NCBI GenBank assembly: GCA_013368445.1
Contig: JAACJO010000030.1
Location: 124,001-188,000, forward strand
DNA: 64,000 nt
From: Leucocoprinus leucothites
Taxonomy: Eukaryota; Basidiomycota; Agaricomycetes; Agaricales; Agaricaceae
Direction of reading: 5' to 3'
The position numbers and the translations under genes were made by a program. Of this stretch, positions 36,267 through 50,030 are shown in pieces; position 1 is the stretch's first letter, and the number at the start of each line of letters is the position of its first letter. Below the pieces are notes generated by a model that saw nothing but the letters and a program-made list of their open reading frames with translations, was not told where the DNA came from and searched no databases.

Positions 36267-38853
36267 CGCGTGGGGTGAAAAGGTGAGGAGAAGAGGATGG
36301 GTCCTTTGGATTGACGGGAACGGAAGAGAGGAAGGTGCTAAGGTAAGTAATGTACAAGTGCAAGTATACACAGAGAAACGACCCACAGATGTCAAACCGA
36401 TGACAGTTGCTGGATATGGTAATCTCCCCGCCCGGCGTTCACTACATCTGCCGGGGACCTTGATCGATGATCACTTTTCAGTACCAGCTTCAACCTCCGA
36501 CTCTCGCTTTTTGTCGGTTAGTTACCAGCTACCGTCGTCGTTCTCATCCGCATGCATATATGGTTGCATACCGTTCTCTCGAAATTACTCATTCCGGGAT
36601 GCATATCACACACCGCCATTCAGGGACAGCGCTCTGGGTCGATGTAAATCAAATAAGCCTACACGAGGCAAAGTTTTTGACGTGTAGTTGAACTATTTAG
36701 TACAATGTGAAAAATAAATAGGTAAAAACTATCGGATTATCTTTGGGTGTTTGGTGAGGAGGGAACAAGGCCCGGGTGTACTCGTACAATGTATAATAAC
36801 ACACGTTCTGATGCGCCACCATCAATACCACCAATCATTTGACCCATCCCGGCATACGTCGACCAACCAACTCGCACCAACGCATAACGCAGGTCTTTCA
36901 CGTTCTTTAGTTATTGTACTTTATCATCGGGGCGTGAAGAATCCCGCTCTGAAAAAACACCCGTGTCTTTGACGATCATTTATCAACTTCCCCAACGTTC
37001 CATGAGTCGCTCCAGTGACCATATGCTTCTCTCTCCAAGCTTCTTCATCAAATAAGTAACCACACCTCGGGTGTCATAACCCTGTTCAGTGGATAACATT
37101 TCAAAATAATCTCATGTAAACGTCAAGCCTTCCATCTTTCACGTCTTGTCTACCTACGCAGCGCTCAATGCCTACCATCAAACCACCGAGCTCATTATAG
37201 CTCTGATTAATTCGCAAACCTCAAGGCCTCGCCTCCCAGTCTCGTCCCGAATAATCCCCCATATACTTAAAAACCCCACGCCACAATCAAATCCCCCCTC
37301 CCATTTCTCGACATCATACCGGCATTCTTCATATAAACCCCCCTCCGTCCTCGGACTCGGAAACTCGGGTACACGGGGACTCTTCAAGGAATCCATTAAA
37401 CCCCACCAATCTGGTGCGAATTGGCGCTCATTTGAACCCTCACTCCACTAAAGGTTACCAAGTGAGTATATAATGTGATCATGGCCGTGACTGAATACAC
37501 GTATATGTTATCTACAAATGGTTTTGTGGCGTGTTGCTCATTAGTATAGTTTTCGGAATGCGATGATATAATGTGGCGAGATGAGATTTCTAGCGTCTTC
37601 TCATACAACAGCTCACTGGCACAGCGGGCTTTTCTCTTCCATCCATCGAGCGCATGACATGTTTGCATCAACTTAACCTTTACCATCACCAGTCATTCCT
37701 TCCTTGTACCGAGCTTTCTGCGGCTTACCAAGTCTTCTCTAGTATGCTGGGCTCAATGCCCACCGCTAAACACTCCCACTATAAGCTTGATCAATTGGTG
37801 AATCTCGTCTCTCGCTACTAGATAATTACCAAGTACTCGGACTCACTCTCGCCCCTGGTCTTATCCAATCCCCCACTCCCTTACCCAAAAGCTTCCCGCC
37901 ACATTCAAAATCTATCCATTTCCCGAAATCACACCAATCCCCTCCTCGGACTCGGGGACTGCCCCTCAAAATCAACCGATTAACCCCCAATATAGTGCAA
38001 GCTGACGCTCAACCCCTTGGACCCTATTGCTCTGCATACGTTGCCCACAAAAGGCTCGGTAGCGTATGCTCATTAGCCGGTAATCACTGTCATGGTTGGA
38101 TCAGATGAGCATTTGTAAGTATTTATAGCCCTTCCGAGGTATGATAATAATGACCGAGCCCTATTTTTTATACACATGTGTACGCGTGTATACAAACCCG
38201 GATGGGTAGGTGATGTCTTGACATCAACCTCTTTTACACAGACTTCAGACCCAAAGTCTCGAGACAACGCCTCCAACAAGGTTCGACATGAATAAAATTA
38301 TCATGGCAGCTACCACCTCTTCTCATACCACAGCTGGCTTGCACAGCGACCATGGCCCGTCATTCCGTCTCCACACTACGCTCTATACTAATCAACAATT
38401 GACTTACTTACTGCGACCTTGGGACGTTGCTTGGCCCATCAGACAATCATAAACCCAGAAGTTGTACGATTATTGCCATATAGCCAATACACGACACACT
38501 GGCAGTGGTTTAGACCTTCGATATACTGGCATTTCTCAATGACTCGGATGTACTGACAACGCTCAAGACCTTCGACGGGATGACGATGCTTAAGAGCATC
38601 GATGCGCGAACAACATGATTTAAGAACTTCAGTTTCACGCAATGGTAGGCATTACATCTCTTTCACCTTGCATCTCTACCCCCGACTGCGTCGCCACACA
38701 CAATGGCTCTACACATCGGTCCATAGTTTGAGGCAGCCGTTGCGTCCCTCAAATCGGGCCGAGAAATTCAGATAAGCGTTGAATTGTAACACATTTTTCC
38801 CACATAGCCTTTACCACCTGCATCGAGAAATTCCTTTCTGGATTAATGCGTGA
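36267..38853. other. Long intergenic region upstream of adenylate cyclase
   Basis: No gene is recognised over 2.6 kb. It must hold the adenylate cyclase promoter. Within it, 37140-37500 and 37720-38080 are similar to each other. Confidence 0.5.
37140..38080. repeat. Degenerate tandem duplication (two units of about 360 bp, spaced 580 bp)
   Basis: Both units share, in order, an AATGCC-ACC-TCAA block, a C-rich tract around CCCACTCCC/CCCCTCC, the string CCTCGGACTCGG and a GCTCA-ACCC end. Similarity is patchy, so the duplication is old. No coding potential is seen. Confidence 0.5.
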
Positions 38854-39141
38854 CTCCAGCTCATTGCCGACGCTAATATCCTACCGGATTACAGCAGCTG
38901 GAGCGTTGTAGATGATTCTAACATCGACGAGCAGACGCCGAGCTCTGATGCGCCACCAGGCGCCTGGAAAACTCGCTTTCGGGTCGAGCTTGTCTCCCCC
39001 GTCTACTATGACACGGATCAGGAGATGTGGAAGGAGGATATCCGCTTAGCGCCGTTGTTCCTGCGTTCATTCCAACGTGCAGCGCTTAGGTACCACGACC
39101 ACTCTTCATATATGAGACATTACATGCCATGCCCCTCCTAG
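38854..39141 (+). pseudogene. Gene relic resembling fungal amidoligase-like proteins
   Basis: An open stretch reads LIADANILPDYSSWSVVDDS and later WKTRFRVELVSPVYYDTDQE, bounded by TGA and TAG, with no start codon and no further exons found. The WSVV and VELVSPV pattern recalls the N-terminal part of fungal putative amidoligase (ATP-grasp-like) proteins. It is a fragment only and the family call is tentative. Confidence 0.35.
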
Positions 39142-39739
39142 CTTGGGCGTTGACCGGAGATTCTCGGTTTTTGTTGTAAATATGGTGGATGTAAGGGAGA
39201 GATGATGATAGGATTGAAGGAAGCAGGAAACGACAGTACGGTTCGCTCGCAGCACTGCCTAGTCAACAAGAATTCATGATGATCGGGTTATCTTGTTGTT
39301 GGCTGATGTACTTAGAGATCTAATTTCGCCGTTATCACCTGGCACCAATTATCGTCAAATGAATTTTCACTTGGGCTCAGTGATGTTGCAGACTTCTCCC
39401 CAGGAACGTGGGAAGACTCGATACAAATGCTCATAAGTAGCATGTGCACCAGGCAGCGCTCAGAACATTGCTGCTTGCGAAGGTCCGAGCATCTCGTACT
39501 TCTGGTTACCGTTCAAGCATTCTCTAGATAAGGGGAGGGGAATTGGACTTGGCACTTGGGCATGCTATCCAACACTCTTCATGCTCTTCTCGTGCGTCAA
39601 GCCATGTCCAACGACAGAACCTTACCTTCTTTGTTTTCAGCCTGGTCTGTCACAGGCTGTTGAGTGAGAGAACTTGGGTTGCTTCACAGCGGTAAGTACT
39701 CCCATCCGCAGTCATGCAGGTTCCGAACTGATCAGAACA

Positions 39740-42700
39740 CGTCTCTGAACAGAACAACATTCCCTGCATCGTCGATCAAGCCCAGATTAAACACTGATTC
39801 TGAATAGCATTTCGGAGAATTCTCCTGATGCTTGAAGACCGGAGCTATCCGTATTCTTAAATGTTGAAACCGGAACTGCTATCCCATTGTTTGGATACCC
39901 TCCCACCGATACGATGTCGGCAGTCGAACCACCCCCTCCCCATACTGAGGCTGCTCTCAAAGACGCACATCTAACTCTCAAGAACTCAAAGGAAGGGCCT
40001 GGAAAGAAGGAGCAGACTTTTGATAAATTCGGTCCGTCAGAGCTACACCCAACTCCTCCTAGTTCACCCTTTTGACTGATAGCTCTGATGTAAAGCAAAT
40101 GCCGTCTCCAGTACAGAAGCTTCTCCTTCGCTCACTTCCTTGAATAGCTTCTATACCGCTAACAGCGCGCTGATCAGCAGCGCCGCGGCAGGCTTCGCAT
40201 CTCTCGATAACAAAACGATCGACGCCGCCATCACTGGCTTCTCCGAGTCTGTCAAAGTCGTCATGGATGGTCTCGACGCCCTTGGCGCAGTGCATCCCTT
40301 CGTTGGAGGTGTGTACTCAGTTCTCTAGAACCAGGCTGTTTCTGATCCAGAGATTAGTGGCTGTGATCGCGTTTAAATTGGTTGTGACTCTCGATCTGAC
40401 GAGACGAGGGAACAACCAGAAGGTCTTGGCTGTCAAGGTGCAGATGCAGCAAATGATGTGCACACTCTTTCAGTGAGTATGTTCTCGCATTTGTGCGACT
40501 TCGCCGCTAACCGCTTCATAGACTGCGTCGAATCCAGGACCCTGAAGAAATCGGACCGGATGGGACTGTATTGAAGGATAGAATGCAGCCTTTGATGGAG
40601 CAGATCGCCCGCGATATCAAAGAATGCGGCTCAGCATGTGATGTTTATTTGAAAAAGAGCTTCATTAGTATGCCTTTCGCTTTTTTGGGATGGTGCTCGC
40701 GACTCAGTCAAACTAGAAAAGACATTGAAATCAAAGATCTACGAGGGTCGTCTCTCCGATTATGGGTCAAAGTTCATAGATCACAGGGACCAACTCGATA
40801 AGGCCCTGACAGTTCACATTGCCCTTGGTGTAGATGCCGCCAATTTGAAGCTCGACTCTCAGTCGTCCCAACTGGACTCGATCGAAGAAAAACTCGACAT
40901 GCTTACCAACGTTTTCCGTCGGCTCGATACTCCACAGGAGAAGGAGGTGATGGAATTCATCGAGAAGAACGGGGGCCCCAACGCAGTCGTCGCGCGTAAT
41001 GATCTAGTGAAAGCACTTGTCGACAAATCAGGAGAGACCTTGTCGAATCTTTCCGACAAGGCACGCTCTGGTGGAAAGTCGGAACTGGATTCTGTCCGAG
41101 AGAAGCTGCAGAAGGAGGTTGCGGAGGACCTTGACCTTGTTCTCAAACGAAATTCTACTCTCTTCGATCGCAAACTTGATATTCAGAGTAAGAACATTAC
41201 GGATGCAGTTGAGAGGCAGGGACAGTATATTGTTAGTGCCCTTTCGGCGGGGACACATGACAGAGTCAGAGATCCGGTAAAGAAAAGCTTACGTATTTTA
41301 CCTTTGGATACCACTGACAACTCGTTTTAGGACCTACAAAACCTCTGGAGAGAAATGGTATGTCTGCTATCACATCAAGTACTCACCCTCTGAGAGACTG
41401 TCCCAGGGCTGGAAAGGCAGCGTCAAAGCCCGCCATTTCGTGCTGGCACTCCGCGATTATTTCACTGATCAGTTCTCCGTCAATACCCCTCATCCAAACG
41501 ACTTGATAATACAAATACCCACACCCGAAACAGCTGTCAATCCCAACAATCACCTAATGCAACTTACAGCATCAAAACCCATACTTCACCAGGATCTCTG
41601 GACCCTTCAATACATCAACGTTTCCCACCTGAGTGCTATTCTAGAAGCCATCGACGACGACGGAACTGGCTTCATCAGCATCAAAGAGGCCAACACATTC
41701 GCAAATCAGCGACCAAAAGGCTGGGGGTTCGTTTATACTTCTTTCCATCCCCCTCAGTCCGATCACTGACCCCTTGAGATAGACTATTGATGTGGATTGC
41801 ATTCTGGTCGAAGGGTAAGTCTTCGTAAATGTCTGCTCTGATTTCCTTACTGACGACGTGGAAGGATGGGAGACGAGCCTTGCTGATTATAAGAACCGGA
41901 TCATCTTGATTCTACAGGAAATGGACCGACTTCACCATGATATACTTGCTGACAACCGACGCTTTGCTGATCTGTATCTCATGGATTCTACGATTCTTAG
42001 TACCCATCTTGTCTTGAAATCGACTCACGCGGGCCAAGGATACGATTCCATAGCTCCTGAGCTGCTTTACATCACTCGGGAGTATACTGCGGCAGAAGAG
42101 GAAAGGTTAAAAAAAAATCTAGAAAATATTGGTTATGACCTGGACACTCCTGGAACGGTCACGCTCATAACTGGACCTGGGAGGATTGAGCGCGTCAGTT
42201 GTCTCTCCTGCTTTTATCCACCCAACCACTTACATTAAAACAGTATCTATTTCCCCTACTCTTCTTAGTCCTCAAACGACACCTCGAGGCCTTTTACTAT
42301 GCTCGCAAGCACATTGTTAGCGATGACGAATTTTCCCGCATGACCACGTCCCTTGATTCGATCTTTGACGTCGTCAGACAGCGAATCGACAGTCTTAGAG
42401 GTCAGTCTGATGATTAACAGGTGTCGTTGAAACTTTACAACTCATTGTATTTAGCCATATACAAACAGGTGCACATGGACTCGAGCTCGGTCCTGAAAAG
42501 TTTTTCTCTGGGGATGGTAAACATCCACGTTCTCCTTCTTGGAGTGTCAGCTGATCACATACTTCTAGTTTTACGACTACAGCACTCACGACCCCGACGC
42601 GGATACCGAATACGGGTACGGGCCCGAACCAAGTCTTATCGTGAGCTGGGAGGACACATCAACAACCAAGAATGAAGCCACAGAAAGTGCAATCATTGAA

Positions 42701-44610
42701 TCGCCTGAATCCGCTAAGCCGTTATTCTCATCCGAATCCCCCGGTCGGATAGACGTCTTACAGGAGCTGGTGGAGTGGCCTCGTCATTCCTTTGGCACGG
42801 ATCCGTGCACCGGTAGGATGGATGGCTTTTGGACTGGTCATCTCTGGACTACGGAGGAAGACACCCCTACTCCTCTTCTGCTCTTTGGCCTTGCACAGCT
42901 AAAGCTTAATTTTGATCCCGAAAATGAGCAAGCCCTCAGTGGGTATCTCATCACATATTTAGCAAAGCAGGAGGTGCACGGACGTCGACGAATGGTTGAC
43001 GGAGTAGAGGAGTTCGATATCCTGTTACCATTGGACTTGTTTTCCCTGTCCATCAGACTGGTTGGAAAGTTCGTTGCAGACAGCGAAACACTCGAAGGAA
43101 GCTGGATGCTGTTTAAAGAGGAGGATGAGGCCAAAGAAGACTACGATGAACATCCATTCTCTCTCCAACCGACTACTCCGACACAGCCAGAGGAGGCTGA
43201 TACCACTAAGCCAGTTGACGATAACGAATCAAAACCTGTCCAGCCACCTCGCAGAAGGAAGTTTATTTTTCGAAGAACGCCTGCTGAGGTGGGTGGATTC
43301 TGCCCCCTTCCAGAAGATGGAATGCAACACGATGCCAAGTCACGCTGGAGGTTCCTTCGTGACGCTGTTTTGCACCTTGTACGAGGTCAACTCTGGTCCC
43401 AGAGTCTGATTTATGCTTGGTGTACCGATCGCCGCAAGTTCCTCGAACTTTACACAATCAGACGACTCGAAATTTATAACTTTTCTCTACCAAACCCCTT
43501 GGGCCCCGACAATTTACTAGTGTTTCAAGATCTTCGGTATCGTTTACCTCCATCCAACATCAACCCCTGTGTAGCATCTGCAACCTGGACGCTCGACAGA
43601 ATGCCTTTTCATTAGTACGTTGGACCAGTAGCTGGAACTGTCTTTAACTAAGGCCACCATCTCTAGTGTTTATTGCGACAGCTGTCATCAAAATGTTCTC
43701 GACGTCAACTTCACCTGCTTGACCTGCATAGACACAGAGATATCTGATTCATTCGACTTTTGCCCTCGATGCATCGGCAAGCCTGCTGAGCGTAAAGGCA
43801 TCATTCACACTGTCGACCATACCTTGGTCAAATGCCGTCGTATTATTCAGTCGTATGCTAGGTCCTGGCAGATTCGTGAAGCGCGATCTATGACAGAGCG
43901 CTTAAAGAAGGCCTTGACAGAAGTGTCGACGAATAGTAGCCAGGACAACAACCCCGGCCTAGGTGATTCCCAGGTAGTATCATCGGAGAAACGTTCAAAG
44001 TTGCAGTGTAGTTTTTGCACAAAGCCAGTAATGGTACCCTGTTGGGCTTGCATTACATGTGGTGAGTGTATCCCCTACCTTTCCAACACAGGCTTGGTTA
44101 AAGTCAGATTTCAGCACTCGATATTTTGATATGTGAAGATTGCGAGACAAAGGGCGCCTCCTTATTGGAGGCACTCCCACCTAACACTTCACATAGTATT
44201 GATCATCCTCTTATTCGGCTTCACAACCTATTGCCAGACCGGTTCGAACAGGAGAAGGTGGACCCTACTGTAGCCAGAATCAACGACCTAGAAAAGTCCG
44301 TTGGAAACAAGGTCGCGGAACTAGACACTAGGCTCACCACTAGAATGGCCAATCTTGAGAGCGCGGTTGAGGCTAAATTGGCTTCGTTCGAGTCTCTCCT
44401 CAAGAAGATTGCACTCCAGCTGAATGTTCCTCAAGAAGATTAAACCCTGTCCAGCATATATATCGAAACTTTACTATGCTGTACCGGGCCTGGCCACGTG
44501 ATCAGTGCTTGAATACATTTCCCTCAGTTTCGTATGAGATCTTTCTGTGTATGCCCATCTCAGGCTGTCAGGAGACGAGCAACTCAATCCGTCATTCACC
44601 AATTTGACGC
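39740..44610. repeat. Inverted 4.9 kb duplication, copy 2
   Basis: This matches 7325-12265 in inverted orientation, from a segment about 170 bp upstream of the start codon to about 165 bp past the stop codon. Confidence 0.85.
39914..44443 (+). pseudogene. EF-hand / ZZ zinc-finger / coiled-coil protein, copy 2 (frameshift in exon 1)
   Basis: This is a paralogue of the gene at 7487-12081 with the same exon layout. Starting at the ATG at 39914, the frame closes at TGA 40073-40075: there is one extra C compared with copy 1, and even in the corrected frame several stop codons follow (40076-40095). From an internal ATG at 40140 onward, every exon matches and is open, including the coiled coil, the EF-hand (loop DDDGTGFISIKE), the large domain, the ZZ finger (CDSC, CLTC, FCPRC) and the Cys cluster. 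Glu-Arg-Gln is intact at the place where copy 1 has a stop. An N-truncated protein from 40140 is possible. The C-terminal coiled coil has one 11-residue unit, not three. Confidence 0.75.
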
Positions 44611-46373
44611 GCGATTGACAGGGTCACAGGGGTGTCTATCAGAAATTTCCGAAGGGGAGTCGATGAACACAATGTAATGCTCTTCATTTACAACAACATT
44701 AAAACTTCATGTAATGAGCTAAACCCACTGCGACGCGTCATCCATTATGCCGTGTGGTTCATTTGTCCGGAAGTGGAGATGAATTGCTGTGCATCATCAT
44801 GATGACTCTGAGTGAGTGCTTGAAGGTTCGAGAGGATACCGGTTTGGCTGGAATGGGTTCATATGTAGGATGAGTGAGGTTTGTTGATTAGTTGGAAAGG
44901 GAGTACTGTAGATACTTGGCCGCCGGTGGCGTTTTCTTTCTCCTAATTAGTAGAAACGTGTATGGTTATCAGAATTAACGAATTTTCGACCAGAATTTCG
45001 AAGAATTGGGTTCTTTTGCTTATCATTTGCATAAGTACAGCTGCGTGCATCATAGTAGTCTATTGAACGTCCCTCGTTCTTGAAGTCGCCTTGCCGCTCT
45101 AACTCCAACCAGTAAGTAAGCTTAAGCGCGGACGCAAGGTTTCGCAGTTATGTTTTAGAGCTCGTTGATCCCCGTTTTTTCGAATCCAGTAAAACCCATC
45201 AACCTATCTAGGTCCGCCGTCACCCGCCACCACGTTCCACATCTCAGCCCATCTCGTTGAGAAGAAATTCTCTAAAACGTGTTCCACCGGTGGCGCCCAG
45301 CACATTTAGCTTAGGGTTCAAAAAGTACACTATTCGTTTGAACTTTGAAGCATGTGGGGAGATGATGATAGTGTGTGTGGGGGATCAAATCAAATTAGAG
45401 ATATCAGGGACTTAGAAGTTCTTCGAGGGGCCACCAGGGGGCGCCGTTTAGATGAGTGATGCTCATTGCGTCGCTGTTCGGACCGTGCAGGGTTTGAAAT
45501 TCAAGCACGGGTCCGAGGGAAAAAAGCTCGAGTTCGAGAGTCGTGGCGAACACGAACCAGTCAGTGACTAAAAAAAGAGTCCGAATCACCAAAGAGAGTG
45601 TGACACGAGGATAAGAATAAAGCTCAGTCGTGCTTTCCTTTCTTCCTTCCGTCTTGTCTTTGTCTTGTCCATCTTTTGTCATCAGAAATATAGCCTTAGT
45701 AAGGTCGACACGGCGACTTGGCTGCGCCTTTTGAGCTGAGGGAAGGGGATTGAATTGGATCAGTTGATTGGTTGCACGTTTATGCCTCGAGGCAAACCTG
45801 GGAAGCTTCCGAGTTTCTCAAATAGCCAAGGTTTGAGTTCGTATGTTATACTCCAGGGCCAGGTCAGGGGGTGTCAGGTTCGGTAGCGAGAAGGATTAAG
45901 TGGCCTGTTGTGGGCAGTGGGTTTGAGTGGACGAGTGGGGAAGATCGGAGGTTGAGTGCTGTGCGAGGGAGCTCTTGAGGAGGAATAGCATGAGGCGCCG
46001 CAGTACTCCCTGTCGCACTCGCGATTAACGAGACCGTAAATACGGCTCAAACCCCACGTCATTTATTATTCACCACCACCACCAGTGACTACGATTTGAG
46101 ATATTCCAGAAAACGAAGATAGGAAGGACCCGTGGTCCGAAGTGGACTGTTCAGGTGGGCAGTGGGAGAGTGGTAGATGTGTCCCAGATAGGCAACTCCC
46201 GGGGCCCATGAGAGAAACCGGGGTGATCATCTCCGTTGATGAATCCAAAAATAGCAGGATTGTTTGCTTACATGATCCCGAAATTCTGGGGCGTTCTCGG
46301 CGCTAGTAGCCTGTCGCCTCGTGAGTGTTCTCTTCTCCGCCAAAGCAACTTACTCTCAAACCACGACGCTGCC
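44447..46373. other. Intergenic, no gene recognised
   Basis: After the end of the duplicated block (about 44610) there are only short frames. A minus-strand frame of 92 codons at 45404-45682 has no domain. A CCGGTGGCG string occurs near 44926 and 45287. The last few hundred bases should hold the aminopeptidase promoter. Confidence 0.45.
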
Positions 46374-49300
46374 ATGCCTCCTCCTCCCCCTCCTCCCCCT
46401 CCTCCACCACCGCCTATCTGCTTCCCTTTCATTTCAAAGAAACAAAAACGCAGACTCTCCATTGGCGAAGCTTCGGAAATATCTCACAATTTGAGTCCGA
46501 GCGGTGGACGACACACACGTACGGCTTCGACGTCCCATATTGGCAGGCATCCTTCGTTTGCGCCTAGCACATCGACGTTGACGACGAACGCTGACAATTT
46601 GACCTTTCGTACCGACTCGGAAAAGTACTCTGAAGTACCGTCTTTGGTTGGGGGTGAAGAGCATTACTACCCGAGGGATATCAAGGAGAAGGACACCATG
46701 AAGACCTTTACTAGTCCGATTTCTGTGAATTTGAAGAGGGGGAATACAATGTCTGGCACGAAAAAGTCTGGCAATTCGGGCTCAAAGTGGGGATATGGAT
46801 GGGGATTAGGGAGGAAAGAGAAGGAAGTAGAGGCAGATTTGGCGAGAATGTCGGATACAACAACGCCGCTGCCTTTGTATCAGGCTGAGAGGTCATCGTC
46901 CTCGGATAGAGAACAGGGCGAGATGATGGTTCCTCATCCTCACAGGTCAAACTCGAAATCGACCCAAGGCAGTCACAGTACTATCCGCGCTTCCCCTTCA
47001 CACAGTTCCCCTCATGGTACACTCGGACGCCGAGATACAGCAAAATCACGAGACACTACACGAACGAGGGATACTACTCGTACAAGGGATACCGCTCGTA
47101 CAAAAGACAGTAGGATGACCTCGAGCAGCAAGTCTTCTGCACTACCAAGACCGCCACTCATGGCTTCAGACTCGACCAGCACACTCGTCGGAAGCGCACT
47201 AGAGAGAAAGATCCAGGGTGATGTCGAGAGCATACCTGACAGGAGCGTCAACACAACGGAGAGGCTGGCGGACCTTAGAGCAGAGATGGAGAAAGCCGGT
47301 GTTGATTACTAGTGAGTATCGACTCCGTGGTGCTCGATGTTGTTGCTGGTACTCATCAATCTTTCAGCATCGTCCCATCAGAGGACGCCCACGGGTCCGA
47401 GTATGTCGCAGCAAGTGACAAACGTCGCGAGTTCATCACAGGGTAACTTTCCTATCTCCTCGCACACCTCACCTCTCTTTGCTCACTACTTTACAGCTTC
47501 ACCGGCTCGGCAGGCGTGGCCATCATTACCCAGTCTGCCGCGTACCTCGTATCGGATTCTCGATACTGGATTCAAGCTGAAGCACAGACCGACAGGAACT
47601 GGCAAATTATTAGAGCTGGTGATATCTATGGCTCTGATGGGCGCTCAAGAAGCAATGTCGTCAAAGACTGGGTTGACTTTTTCTTGGTACGTATCCCTCA
47701 CCTCGCTCCGCTCCACCACAAAAATTTTCTGCAATATGGGCTATTTTGATAATATGTCTATCACACGTCAATGGCTGTGCTAACTTGTTGCCTCCACAGT
47801 CGTTGCTAACCAGGGGCCAGCGAATCGGAATTGACGCCCGAATGATCTCACACGAAAAGGCTGCCTTGATCAACTCCAAGTTATCCCCACTCGATTGTAA
47901 ATTTATGTTTCCGTCGCAGAATTTGGTGGATTTGGTGTGGAAGGATAAGCCTAGTAAACCGAGGGGTGTGGTGTATGTTCAGAGTGTGGAGTATACTGGT
48001 GAGACTTGTGTGCGTTTGGAGATGTGGATGGTGGCTGATTTAGTGGTGGTTTTTAGGCGCAGATGCGACGTACAAGATATTCAAGTTGCGGGAATGGATC
48101 AAGGCACAGCCACCTTCGATTCCCTCCTATTCCAAATCCACAGAGCCTACGCCGCAACAAATACATGTTGGGATGCTCGTCACTTCTCTTTCCTGCATTG
48201 GTACGTCATCCTTCCCTTCATCATTCTGCTCGCTAATCTCATATCCACGTATAGCATGGACACTCAACCTCCGCGGCGTGGATATACCCTTCAACCCTCT
48301 CTTCCACGCATACCTCTATATCGGTCTAGACAAAGTCATACTTTTCCTTGATTCGTCCAAGGTAGATGAGACCGTGACGCAGTATCTGGAAAAGATGAAT
48401 GTGGAGAGGAGGAATTATACGGATTTGTGGCCGTTTTTGAGAAGGAGAGAGTGGGGTGAAGGAAAGGTGCGTTACTCGTTAGTATTAGCGAGATGAAGCT
48501 GAAGTGTTTTTGGTAGTTGTTGATTCCGCCGACGACGTCGTATGCGATTTCGTTGATGCTGACGCATTTCCGGTATACCCTCGCGCCAAATAGAGTAGAG
48601 TATATGATGTCGATTAAGAATGAGAGAGAGTTGGAGGGATTGAAGAAGGCTTATATCCGGGATGGAGCTGCTTTTGTACGTCATCTTTTCCTTCCTCGAG
48701 CTTTAATCGCTCATCGCTTGTACAGGTGCAATTCCTCGCATGGCTAGAGAATAAGCTCAACTCTGGATACGACATCACCGAATGGGAAGCGGCATGGCGT
48801 ATCAAAGAGTTTAGAATGAAGCAAAAAAAGTTCATGGGTCTTGCATATGAGACGATTTCGGCGTCGGGGCCGAATGCGGCGTTACCGCATTATACACCGA
48901 AGAAACATTCGGCGAGGATGATTGATCGGGAGACGCCTTATCTCAAGTGAGTAGTTTCTTACTGATGAGTGAGATGGTATTGATGGGCTGTAGTGATTCG
49001 GGAGGGCAGTATAGAGATGGGACGTGTGATACGACGAGGACCGTTCATTTTGGAAGGCCGACCCCGGATCAGTGTGAGGCGTATACGAGGGTTTTGCAGG
49101 GTCATGTATGTTTCCTTTTTCTTCAGTTTCAGGGAAAGTTGACTGATAGGGTTGGTAGATTGCGATTGATAGTGCGGTGTATCCTGAAGGCACGTCTGGG
49201 TATCAGTTGGATGTGTTGGCGAGGAAGGCGTTGTGGAAGGATGGTTTGAATTATATGGTGCGTATACCATGATGAAGGGCATGGGTTGAGACTGATGGTG

Positions 49301-49805
49301 TGGGTTTTTTTTGTAGCATGGAACGGGACATGGATTTGGATCGTTTTTGACGGTGCATGAGGGTGAACATGGGTTTAATAGCAGTGTGCCTCTTATGCCT
49401 GGACACGTTATCACTAACGAACCAGGATTCTGTACGTCCTCCTTCCCTCCACAAATACATTCGCCAACTAACCCATTTCACATAGACATCAAAGACAAAT
49501 GGGGCGTCCGAATCGAATCCGCACTCATAGTCCGACGCATCCAAACCAAACACGAATTCAACGGTAACATCTGGCTGGGATTCGAACGTCTCACCTGTGT
49601 TCCTATTCAAACGCGTATGGTGAAAGAGAGTATGTTGACAAAGGAGGAGAAGAGTTGGTTGAAGGAACATAATCAGAGATGTTGGGATGTGTTGAGTCCG
49701 TTGTTGAGGGAGGATAAGGTGGCGTTGAAGTGGTTGAGGAGGGAGGCGGATAGGGGGATTGGGATTGCGACGGGTCCGGGGGGGATGGCTATTGATTGGG
49801 ATTGA
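46374..49805 (+). CDS. Xaa-Pro aminopeptidase P with long N-terminal extension
   Basis: Twelve exons (46374-47311, 47369-47443, 47497-47686, 47800-47998, 48057-48200, 48255-48466, 48517-48675, 48726-48946, 48994-49105, 49159-49257, 49317-49431, 49486-49805) join in phase to 927 residues. From about residue 300 the protein is a classic M24B aminopeptidase P: two creatinase-like N domains, then a pita-bread catalytic domain with the metal ligands Asp ([10 protein letters not shown]), Asp (CDTTRT), His (GTGHGFGSF), Glu (EPGFY) and Glu (IESALIV). It removes an N-terminal residue next to Pro, using two Mn ions, in the cytosol. The first about 300 residues are low complexity: a poly-Pro run, basic patches, and RDTTRT repeats (47025-47110). 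An upstream ATG at 46236 would extend it further. Family length is usually about 610. Confidence 0.92.
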
Positions 49806-50030
49806 GCGTGGTTTCTTTTTTTTAGATGTGTGGGTGTGCTCTCATCCTCGCTTTCTGCTCCTTTTCTCTCGCCCGCTCTCGCTCTCTGCTTATTTTTTGA
49901 CCTTTGCTCCCTCGACTCTCCATGCGATACCTCCACCCCTACCCCTCTGAGACGAATCCTTGCTTCTATTTATATCCACGCGGACCCGGATGCCGTCCCC
50001 TAATTTATCCCCCACCCCGTCCCGGACACC

